The notes beneath the pieces are model-generated. The model was not told where the DNA came from. It was given only the letters and a program-made list of their open reading frames with translations, and did no database searches. From a virus: 33,839 nucleotides of DNA. The translations under genes were made by a program, and so were the position numbers. Within the stretch, counting starts at the first letter, position 1. Each line of letters begins with the position of its first letter. The DNA is taken from IMG/VR virus record IMGVR_UViG_3300008450_000213, positions 1 to 33,839 of that record. One strand, 5' to 3'. Positions 16,747 to 23,869 of the stretch are shown here, one piece after another.

Positions 16747-18207
16747 ATGAGTACACGTTTAGATCATGTAATACGAAAATATTTAACTGAACAGACCCGG
16801 CCGACGTATAAATATATGGCAAAAAAGCCAGATGCTGATAGTACGAACTTTATTAAAAATAAGATATGTCCCTTATTTAAAATTGATCCTAGTACCGTAG
16901 GGGTAGCATCTAGTCCAGATCCAAAAAAAACATGGCAACAAGGTCGTTTAGTTAGAATTGATGGTTTAGAATTTCAAATAAATCGACGTAACGCTATGCC
17001 AGCTGGACAAACAGATCCATTTTCAACTGCAGACTCATCGATAAAACAAGCAACTAAACTACGAACTTTATTACAAAGTTACATGAATACAGGTTTAGCT
17101 GGGGTTTGGCAGAAGGCAACTTCCACAGGCTGGTTTTGGTTTATTAGCACAGATCAAAATTTAGATAATAAAAAAGAATCTTTTAAAAAGAAAGATACTA
17201 GAACATTTGCAAAATATGTATACGTTTGCACGTATGTTAAATCTGATGTGTTTCCCCCGTCACTTTCATTGAAAATAACATCTGCTACTAAAGGATATAT
17301 GTTTACACTGAATGATGGTGCATTAGTTTTTGATTTAGCTGAAATTGATGCAGCACAATGGAAAATAATGACACCAAAAACATATAGTGGAGATGATGCA
17401 GCACTTTTATCCTCTCCCGGTGTTCCTCAATCAATAATGAGTTTTGGTAATTATAATGCGGATGGAGTATCTGCATTAAATTATTATTTAGGTATATCTA
17501 ATGAATTAGAATCTAATGCTGAATTTAAAGCGTTACAAGCAGATTTTCCAAAATATTTTATTTCGACAGCCGGTGCTGTAGAAGATGGTGAAACTAATCA
17601 ATTACCAGACACATATACCTGCGTGCAGCAAGAATTTATACGTGTTTTACAAGATAAAGCTTCTAAAGCTGGGTATTCTATAAATGTTAATGGGCAATAT
17701 GATATTGCAACAATTAATTATCTAAATGGCAGAAAAGATAAAAATAATAATGTATTACCATATTATAGATTTGATGATGCTGATATACCTTCTATTATAA
17801 ACAAAATTCGTACTTGCCTAGGAAGTCAGCCAGCAGCAGTTACAAGCAGTGAAATACAAGTACCAGAAGGCGGATTTAAAAAGAATCAAACAAATGATCC
17901 AGACAATTTTGGTAAAGTTCAAGATTTACTATTAAATGCTTATATTGCATTAAATAAAAAGAATCCAGAATTTTTTCCATTAAATGCTAGTGAATATACA
18001 AACTTAAAAAATGCATTAGCTAAAACACCAAGTCCGCGCGGAGGATATGGAGATAGGACACAAGCATTAGCATTGTATATTGCAGACGGGATTCCAGACT
18101 TAAAAAATAATACTAAACTAAAAAATAATATTATAGATGCAGATGTAATACGAATATTAAAAAAGATAACAGATCCCACTGTAACTAAAACAATTAAAGA
18201 CAATTAA
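16747..18207 (+). CDS. Putative internal (packaged) protein, 486 residues, unknown function
   Basis: The N-terminus MSTRLDHVIRKYLTEQ ends in L-T-E before Q, a possible gp21-type processing site, so this may be a packaged protein. An in-frame ATG at 16708 would put the late promoter element inside the gene, so 16747 is preferred. The body has an alpha/beta domain of about 200 residues (GRLVRIDGLEFQINRR; TGWFWFISTDQN; AKYVYVCTYVKSDVFPPSLS). Two C-terminal segments (INVNGQYDIATINYL and GGYGDRTQALALYI) faintly resemble the G-x-Y/F-x-x-x-T-x-x-A/Y-L pattern of peptidoglycan-binding domains. No catalytic motif is recognised. The C-terminus is Lys/Asn-rich. The next gene is 15 bases downstream. Confidence 0.6.
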   Translation: MSTRLDHVIRKYLTEQTRPTYKYMAKKPDADSTNFIKNKICPLFKIDPSTVGVASSPDPKKTWQQGRLVRIDGLEFQINRRNAMPAGQTDPFSTADSSIKQATKLRTLLQSYMNTGLAGVWQKATSTGWFWFISTDQNLDNKKESFKKKDTRTFAKYVYVCTYVKSDVFPPSLSLKITSATKGYMFTLNDGALVFDLAEIDAAQWKIMTPKTYSGDDAALLSSPGVPQSIMSFGNYNADGVSALNYYLGISNELESNAEFKALQADFPKYFISTAGAVEDGETNQLPDTYTCVQQEFIRVLQDKASKAGYSINVNGQYDIATINYLNGRKDKNNNVLPYYRFDDADIPSIINKIRTCLGSQPAAVTSSEIQVPEGGFKKNQTNDPDNFGKVQDLLLNAYIALNKKNPEFFPLNASEYTNLKNALAKTPSPRGGYGDRTQALALYIADGIPDLKNNTKLKNNIIDADVIRILKKITDPTVTKTIKDN

Positions 18208-18222
18208 ATAAAAATTCTAGAT

Positions 18223-19101
18223 ATGAAAAAAATAATAATTAACGAACAAGGGGCTGGTGATAAATCGAATGATACTAAATCTGGCGATGAACTTATTATA
18301 GTCGATCCTAGAAAAAGTCGACAACCTGATAAGCCTGTTGTTAAAAAACCTAGTACCGGAAATAACAAAACTGATAAAGGGGCTGGTGATAAATCGAATG
18401 ATACTAAATCTGGCGGTGAAGAAAAAAAGGATGAAGTACCAGTAAAGGGAAAAGTTAATCTATGTGATGCATTAGCAAAAAAGAAAGGTTTTAAATCAGA
18501 AAAAGAATTAGGTGCATCTGTTAGAAAAAATCCAACGTTATGGACTATATTATCTTCAGCGTATTATAAAAGTAACACGTTAAACTTATGTGCAGATTTT
18601 CTAGAAGAAATTGCAAACGAGACTACAGCGTCAAATATAAATGAATCATTGATACTTTCAAAGCTATCGGCATTTTTATCAAAAGGCTCTGTCGATGTTC
18701 GATGTAAATATCTAGATTGGGTAATCCGTATGCAAAATCCAGCATCTACTGTTTATAAAAATTTAACAAAATATCGTAAACAATATAACATATTATTTCA
18801 ACTCGCCTCTGGCGGACGTACTGTTGATGCAATTTCATCGATACCAATACATTCAAGCATAAAAACATTAACTGATTTAGTTAATCCGGCTTCACAATTT
18901 GGAGACTGGTTAGATACGCATGATATACAGACAATGAGTAAATTTAAAGGGATTGTTGGAACTAATTTCAAATTTGAAAGAACTGGAGATGAATATAGTA
19001 AAATAACTTTTACTGCGCCTGTATCTACACAGACTTTACAAAAAATAGTTTTAACTATATATGAATATTTTCCTTGTTTAAGTGAATTTAAGAAATCATA
19101 A
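18223..19101 (+). CDS. Putative internal (packaged) protein with duplicated linker, unknown function
   Basis: A 292-residue protein. It starts MKKIIINEQ, again an I-N-E before Q as in T4-type prohead protease sites. A hydrophilic linker (residues 10-80) contains GAGDKSNDTKSG twice, 43 residues apart, reflecting a DNA-level direct repeat. The C-terminal domain (about residues 84-292) is helical with several Cys (NLCDALAKKKGF; LCADFLEEIA; DVRCKYLDWVIRMQN) and ends with beta/alpha elements. I do not recognise the fold. It shares N-terminal layout and location with the two preceding genes, which suggests a set of head-internal proteins. Confidence 0.6.
   Translation: MKKIIINEQGAGDKSNDTKSGDELIIVDPRKSRQPDKPVVKKPSTGNNKTDKGAGDKSNDTKSGGEEKKDEVPVKGKVNLCDALAKKKGFKSEKELGASVRKNPTLWTILSSAYYKSNTLNLCADFLEEIANETTASNINESLILSKLSAFLSKGSVDVRCKYLDWVIRMQNPASTVYKNLTKYRKQYNILFQLASGGRTVDAISSIPIHSSIKTLTDLVNPASQFGDWLDTHDIQTMSKFKGIVGTNFKFERTGDEYSKITFTAPVSTQTLQKIVLTIYEYFPCLSEFKKS
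18248..18286 (+). repeat. Direct repeat, copy 1 (39 bp)
   Basis: Perfect 39-base match to 18377-18415, in frame (129 bases apart, 43 codons), encoding most of GAGDKSNDTKSG. Identity at third codon positions points to a recent duplication. Confidence 0.9.
18377..18415 (+). repeat. Direct repeat, copy 2 (39 bp)
   Basis: Second copy of the 39-base repeat at 18248-18286. The match continues for 4 more bases after a single A/G difference. Confidence 0.9.
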
Positions 19102-19108
19102 ATTTGTT

Positions 19109-19591
19109 ATGGTAAAAAATCATTGGCATGGAGCCGCGAATAGTAAACGAGCGACTGCATATAAATACGGTTACAAATCAGGATTGGAATTAACAGTAGC
19201 AGATCAAATTAAATCTACTGAATATCCTTTGAAATATGAAACTGAAACTATACATTATATAGTACCTGAACGAAAAGCAAAATATACTCCAGATTTTGTT
19301 TTTATTAAACGAGATGGTAGTTTTATGTTTGTAGAAACTAAAGGACGATGGACTAGTGCAGATCGTTTAAAAATGAAACACGTGCTAGCATCAAATCCTG
19401 GTGTCGATATACGAATAGTATTTCAATCACCTACACAAAAAATATCTAAATCTAGCAAAACTACTTATGAAGGGTATGCAAATAAACTAGGAATTACACA
19501 CGTTGCAAAAAAAACAATTCCTGAAGAATGGCTTACTGAGTGTTTAAAGAACGGAGAAGAAGTAGTAAATGTAAAGAAATTTTTTACATAG
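19109..19591 (+). CDS. Endonuclease I, T7 gp3-like Holliday junction resolvase
   Basis: A 160-residue protein with the full T7 endonuclease I signature. Counting from ATG 19109: S-G-L-E27, the Y-x-T-E strand with E44, Y-T-P-D62-F, and F-V-E76-T-K78-G-R-W. These correspond to T7 catalytic residues E20, E35, D55, E65 and K67. The distal segment (DIRIVFQSPTQKI; KTTYEGYANKLGITHV; KTIPEEWL) also follows T7 gp3. It should cleave branched DNA, debranching replicative DNA before packaging. A GTG at 19082 in frame would overlap the previous gene by 20 bases, so ATG 19109 is preferred. T4 uses the unrelated endonuclease VII (gp49) for this task. Confidence 0.9.
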   Translation: MVKNHWHGAANSKRATAYKYGYKSGLELTVADQIKSTEYPLKYETETIHYIVPERKAKYTPDFVFIKRDGSFMFVETKGRWTSADRLKMKHVLASNPGVDIRIVFQSPTQKISKSSKTTYEGYANKLGITHVAKKTIPEEWLTECLKNGEEVVNVKKFFT

Positions 19592-19769
19592 GTTTGAATT
19601 GTGAAAAATATTTAATACATTCATGTAAATTAATGATATATTAATTAAATGATTGATTCAGTATTGAATCGATCGTTAGACCAGAAATGAAATGTATGTG
19701 TCTAACTAATATTATTAATATTATATAATATAATTGGATGTATACTATGAATTCATTATATTATAAGTA
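19592..19769 (+). promoter_or_regulatory. Intergenic regulatory region with two adjacent hairpins
   Basis: The longest gap in the window (178 bases) and the only one of 25 bases or more lacking the late element. 19651-19660 (GATTGATTCA) pairs with 19665-19674 (TGAATCGATC) over a GTAT loop, with one G-T pair. Immediately after, GTTAGAC (19675-19681) pairs with GTCTAAC (19700-19706). A very AT-rich tract follows (19707-19735), and TATACT at 19741 could be a sigma-70-type -10, but I see no convincing -35. This region probably separates late genes from the replication/recombination operon; it could act as terminator, operator or structured leader. Confidence 0.5.
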
Positions 19770-20711
19770 ATGAAAAATCTGAAGTTATTACAATTATTAG
19801 AATCGGTTCTAGGTAAAGGAAAACCTACGTCTGGTGATAACATCGCATTTTTCTCTCCATTCGTTTCTCACTATAAACCTAAATTAGAAATTAACATACA
19901 AACTAATCACAATGGTGAAAACGTTTGGCATTGTTGGATATCTGATAAAAAAGGTCGTAGCATAACTACATTGTTCAGACAGCTTAACTTACCTAAAGAA
20001 AAGTTTGAGCAACTATCTAAAATAATTGAATCTTCGAAATACCGCAATGTAAAAACAGACGACGTTAAAGTTATATTACAACTGCCGGAAGAATATCGAG
20101 CACTTTGGATAAAAAAGAATACACCGGATTATAAAAATGCAATTCATTATTTAACTAATCGTGGTATTACTACATTTGATATTTTAAAGTATAGAATAGG
20201 ATATTGTGAACAAGGAGAATATTCCGGCAAGATTATTATTCCTAGTTATGATGCCGATGGCCAACTGAATTATTTTGTAAGCCGAGCATTTTATCGAGCA
20301 GACACTCAAAAACACAAGAATCCAAAAATATCCAAAGACATCATTGGTTTTGATTTAACTATTAACTGGTCACAACCTATTGTGCTTTGCGAAGGTGCAT
20401 TTGATGCAATTGCCGTTAAACGAAATGCAATACCGTTGTTTGGTAAAATCATACAACCTGCGTTGCAGAGAAAAATCATAGAAAAGCGAGTAAGAGACAT
20501 TTATATTTGTTTGGATGCCGATGCATTACGTAAAGCAATACAAATTGCAGAACGTTTTATGGCAGAAGGATTAAATGTTTATTTTATAGAATTACAAGAT
20601 AAAGATGCTGCGGATTTAGGTTTCGTAGAAATCAATAAAATCATACAAGATACCGACGTATTAACATTTGAACGGTTAATGCAACTTAAAATGGGACTCA
20701 TATGGACATAA
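19770..20711 (+). CDS. gp61: DNA primase, T4 gp61-like, with degenerate zinc ribbon
   Basis: A 313-residue Toprim primase. Toprim motifs are IVLCE208GAFDAIAV and YICLD249AD251A, with LQDKDAADLG downstream. Upstream, SGKIIIPSYDADGQLNYFVS and RAFY match the region before Toprim in gp61/DnaG. The N-terminal segment aligns with the primase zinc ribbon (H34-x-KPKLEIN, then W53-H-C-W), but the expected CPxC is S29-P-F-V32 and the CxxC is C55-W-I-S58, so only one of four Cys remains. It would make RNA primers for lagging-strand synthesis with a helicase encoded elsewhere. The gene follows the 178-base regulatory gap and overlaps the next start by 10 bases. Confidence 0.85.
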   Translation: MKNLKLLQLLESVLGKGKPTSGDNIAFFSPFVSHYKPKLEINIQTNHNGENVWHCWISDKKGRSITTLFRQLNLPKEKFEQLSKIIESSKYRNVKTDDVKVILQLPEEYRALWIKKNTPDYKNAIHYLTNRGITTFDILKYRIGYCEQGEYSGKIIIPSYDADGQLNYFVSRAFYRADTQKHKNPKISKDIIGFDLTINWSQPIVLCEGAFDAIAVKRNAIPLFGKIIQPALQRKIIEKRVRDIYICLDADALRKAIQIAERFMAEGLNVYFIELQDKDAADLGFVEINKIIQDTDVLTFERLMQLKMGLIWT

Positions 20712-23700
20712 AAAAAATTGATGTTGGATTAGATTGGATTGATAGAATATATCATATATCCGATGTGCATATTCGTACATTGAAACGACACCGAGAATAC
20801 AAACAAGTATTTGAAAATTTATTTGATCATATTGCATGTAACTGTACCGATAACAGCATAGCAGTAGTAACCGGAGATATTGTGCATAGCAAACTAGATA
20901 TGTCTCCAGAGTTAATCAATATGCTTGTTAATTTCTTTGATGGCTTCATGATACCTACCGTTGTTATACTAGGCAATCATGACATGAACTTAAACAATAT
21001 GCACAGAACCGATGCAATAAGTCCAATACTCAATGTAATCAAAAATCCTAATGTAATTTTTGTTCGGGAAAACGGATTGTTTGAAATTGCCGGAGTTGTG
21101 TTTAATCATATGGCTGTTGATGTTCCACCTTCTGAATATATTAGAGCAGAACAGTTTAAAGCTGCATATAAAATAGCATTGCATCATGGAGCTGTAAACA
21201 CTGCAAAAACAGATATTGGATATCAAATTTCTAATGAGCATGTTGGCGTTGAATTGTTTGATGGACATGATATCACATTGTTGGGAGATATTCACAAACC
21301 AGCTCAATTCCTAAACGATGCGGGTACTGTTGCATACCCCGGAAGTCTTATTCAACAAAATCATGGAGAAGCATTAGATCATGGAATATTGGTATGGGAC
21401 TTGCCAGATCGCCAAGCTGAATTTGTGCATATAGAAAATGATTATGGATATGTAACATTGGAATGTGAAGGAACTACCATAATTAAGGCTCCACACCGTA
21501 TGCCAAAGAAACCTCGCATACGAATCAAATTCAATGATACATCTGCAGCAGATATGAAAAAACTTATCGCTGTTATACGTAAAAAATATGATGTACAGGA
21601 TATAACTATTCAACGTAATGCTAATAACGTGTCTACCGAATCTACATCATCTTTTACTATAGGCAATGTTCGGGATGTTGAGTATCAAAACACATTAATT
21701 ACTGACTATATTGCAACAAATTTTCCACAAGCAACTGCAGAAGAAACTGATGCTATACGACATATCAATCGCACAATTAATTCAAAATTACCTGCTGTTG
21801 AATCTGTACGACACATGACCTGGCATCCAATACGATTTGAATTTGATAACATGTTTTCATATGGGGAAAGTAACGTAATTAATTTTGAAAACTTGCAAGA
21901 TGTATGTGGGTTATTTGCAGCAAACACTTCCGGTAAATCTTCTTTGCTAGATGCAATAACATATACTATTTTTGATAAGTGTAGTAAAACGGGTAAAGCA
22001 CATGAAGTTTTAAACAATAAAAAATCTACATTTTGTGGTAAGTTTACCTTTGAAATGAATGGTATTACATATACAATTGAAAGAACAGGTATCAAACAAA
22101 AAAATGGCCACGTTAAAGTATTAGTAGATTTTTATACCGACACAGAAAATTTAAACGGCGAAGAACGAAGTGATACAAATAAATCAATTCGTAGGTATTT
22201 AGGAACTTATGATGATTTTATTTTAACGGCATTTTCATTACAAGCTGACAACAACAATTTCATAGAAAAATCTCAACGCGAACGAAAAGATTTACTTTCA
22301 CAGTTTTTAGATATTACGGTGTTTGAACAACTATATCAATTAGCATCTGACGAAATAAAAGAAACTGCAGGGAAATTAAAAGAATACAAGAAAACAGATT
22401 TTGCAGATATTATTATACAAAATGATGCAGTTATATCGAGTAATCAAGATAACATAATAGAATTAGAACAGCAAGAAAATGAATTTCAAAATCATAGAAA
22501 TATTGCTCAAGACAAAATTGTTACGTTGATTGAAACAAAATTACCTACCACATATAATGGGCCAGATATTACAAAATTATATAAACAAGAATCTGATTTA
22601 ATTAAAAAAATTGATGAATTACAAACAGAGATTGAGCAATCAGAACAACTATTAGAAGAATTAAAAACACAAGATTCTACAATTAAAAAAGAAATACGTA
22701 CATATGATGAAACTGGATTATTAGAACAACTAGACCAGTTAAAAATATTCAACGATAATCTTGAAAAAATTGAGAATGACATTAAAAAGCAACAAGGAGT
22801 TGTAAATGCAAAACAAGAAAAAATTAAGCATCTTGAATCTCATGAATATGATCCAAACTGCAAATACTGCACATCTAACATTTTTGTACAAAACGCAATT
22901 GAAGCGCAGAATACAATCAATCAGGATAGAGATGTATTAACAGATTTACAAAATGTTAAACAAGATATTTCATATGAAATTGCGTTATTGCAACAATATA
23001 AACAACGGTATTCTGAACTAACTACATTGAAAACTAATTTACAAAACAATCAGAGTGCAATTGAAAAATTAGAATTGCAACTTCAAATCATAGAAAATGA
23101 ATTACAAACTAAAGAATCTGAATTAGAAACATGTTTAGAACGACAAGATTCATTTCATCAAAATGCAACTGCTATAATTCATAATCAACAAGTAGATTCA
23201 AAAATTACAACTTGTAAAAGCAACATTGAAACATACACAGAAAAAATAAAATCTATACAAGAAACTATTAAATCTTTGTTTGGGGCAATTGAAGTGGCAA
23301 AAACAAATAAAGCCGCGGCATTAACGCAGTTAGAATCTTATCGACAATTAGAAACGGAATATAAAGCCTTTGAATATTATTTACAAACAGTAAAACGAGA
23401 TGGGATTCCATATGAATTAATTTCGAAGGCAATGCCAAAAATTGAAACTGAAATAAACAATGTATTAAATCAAGTAGTAGATTTTAATATGGTACTTCAA
23501 AGTGATGGTAAGAATATCAACGGATATATTATTTATGATGAAGATAACTTTTGGCCATTAGAATTAACAAGTGGAATGGAACGATTTATTTCATCATTAG
23601 CAATACGTATAGCACTTATCAATGTATCTGCATTACCTCGGCCTAATTTTATAGCAATCGACGAAGGTTGGGGTAGTTTAGATGCAGAACATATATCGTC

Positions 23701-23842
23701 TGTAGTAAACTTGTTTGATTACTTTAGAACTAAATTTGATTTTTCTATTATTATATCACACGTAGATTCGATGCGTGATATGGTTGACAATTTAATTGAA
23801 GTAAACAAGATAAACGGATATAGCCAGATTTCGCACAATTGA
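20702..23842 (+). CDS. gp47-gp46: Mre11-Rad50 (SbcD-SbcC, gp47-gp46) fusion protein
   Basis: One 1046-residue open frame. Residues 1 to about 350 are the Mre11/SbcD phosphoesterase: D21-x-H23, G58-D59, G91-N-H-D94, then ALHHGAV, LLGDIHKP and YPGSLIQQ. From about residue 375 it is Rad50/SbcC: FDNMFSYGESN, Walker A (N-T-S-G411-K412-S413), long coiled coils with a zinc hook C720-K-Y-C723, the ABC signature LTSGMERFISSLAIRIAL, Walker B FIAID987E988, D-loop SLDAEH and ISHVDS. T4 gp47 and gp46 are separate proteins acting in recombination-dependent replication and host DNA degradation. The A-x4-GKS form replaces the usual first Gly of Walker A. No internal stop or frameshift separates the halves. 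Confidence 0.93.
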   Translation: MDIKKIDVGLDWIDRIYHISDVHIRTLKRHREYKQVFENLFDHIACNCTDNSIAVVTGDIVHSKLDMSPELINMLVNFFDGFMIPTVVILGNHDMNLNNMHRTDAISPILNVIKNPNVIFVRENGLFEIAGVVFNHMAVDVPPSEYIRAEQFKAAYKIALHHGAVNTAKTDIGYQISNEHVGVELFDGHDITLLGDIHKPAQFLNDAGTVAYPGSLIQQNHGEALDHGILVWDLPDRQAEFVHIENDYGYVTLECEGTTIIKAPHRMPKKPRIRIKFNDTSAADMKKLIAVIRKKYDVQDITIQRNANNVSTESTSSFTIGNVRDVEYQNTLITDYIATNFPQATAEETDAIRHINRTINSKLPAVESVRHMTWHPIRFEFDNMFSYGESNVINFENLQDVCGLFAANTSGKSSLLDAITYTIFDKCSKTGKAHEVLNNKKSTFCGKFTFEMNGITYTIERTGIKQKNGHVKVLVDFYTDTENLNGEERSDTNKSIRRYLGTYDDFILTAFSLQADNNNFIEKSQRERKDLLSQFLDITVFEQLYQLASDEIKETAGKLKEYKKTDFADIIIQNDAVISSNQDNIIELEQQENEFQNHRNIAQDKIVTLIETKLPTTYNGPDITKLYKQESDLIKKIDELQTEIEQSEQLLEELKTQDSTIKKEIRTYDETGLLEQLDQLKIFNDNLEKIENDIKKQQGVVNAKQEKIKHLESHEYDPNCKYCTSNIFVQNAIEAQNTINQDRDVLTDLQNVKQDISYEIALLQQYKQRYSELTTLKTNLQNNQSAIEKLELQLQIIENELQTKESELETCLERQDSFHQNATAIIHNQQVDSKITTCKSNIETYTEKIKSIQETIKSLFGAIEVAKTNKAAALTQLESYRQLETEYKAFEYYLQTVKRDGIPYELISKAMPKIETEINNVLNQVVDFNMVLQSDGKNINGYIIYDEDNFWPLELTSGMERFISSLAIRIALINVSALPRPNFIAIDEGWGSLDAEHISSVVNLFDYFRTKFDFSIIISHVDSMRDMVDNLIEVNKINGYSQISHN

Positions 23843-23855
23843 TATTTATATAAAA
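23842..23855 (+). promoter_or_regulatory. Putative late promoter element (copy 6)
   Basis: ATATTTATATAAAA begins on the last base of the fusion gene stop and ends 14 bases before the ATG at 23870. It would return transcription to the late programme after the replication genes. Confidence 0.6.
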
Positions 23856-23869
23856 AAGAATATCAGCGA

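Noticed and set aside
18248-18415. CRISPR-like repeat pair
   Set aside because: Only two copies, in frame within a coding region and encoding a peptide repeat; a coding duplication explains it.
19675-19706. Possible tRNA from the GTTAGAC/GTCTAAC 7-bp stem
   Set aside because: The stem ends are only 32 bases apart, with no D, anticodon or T arms; too short for a tRNA.
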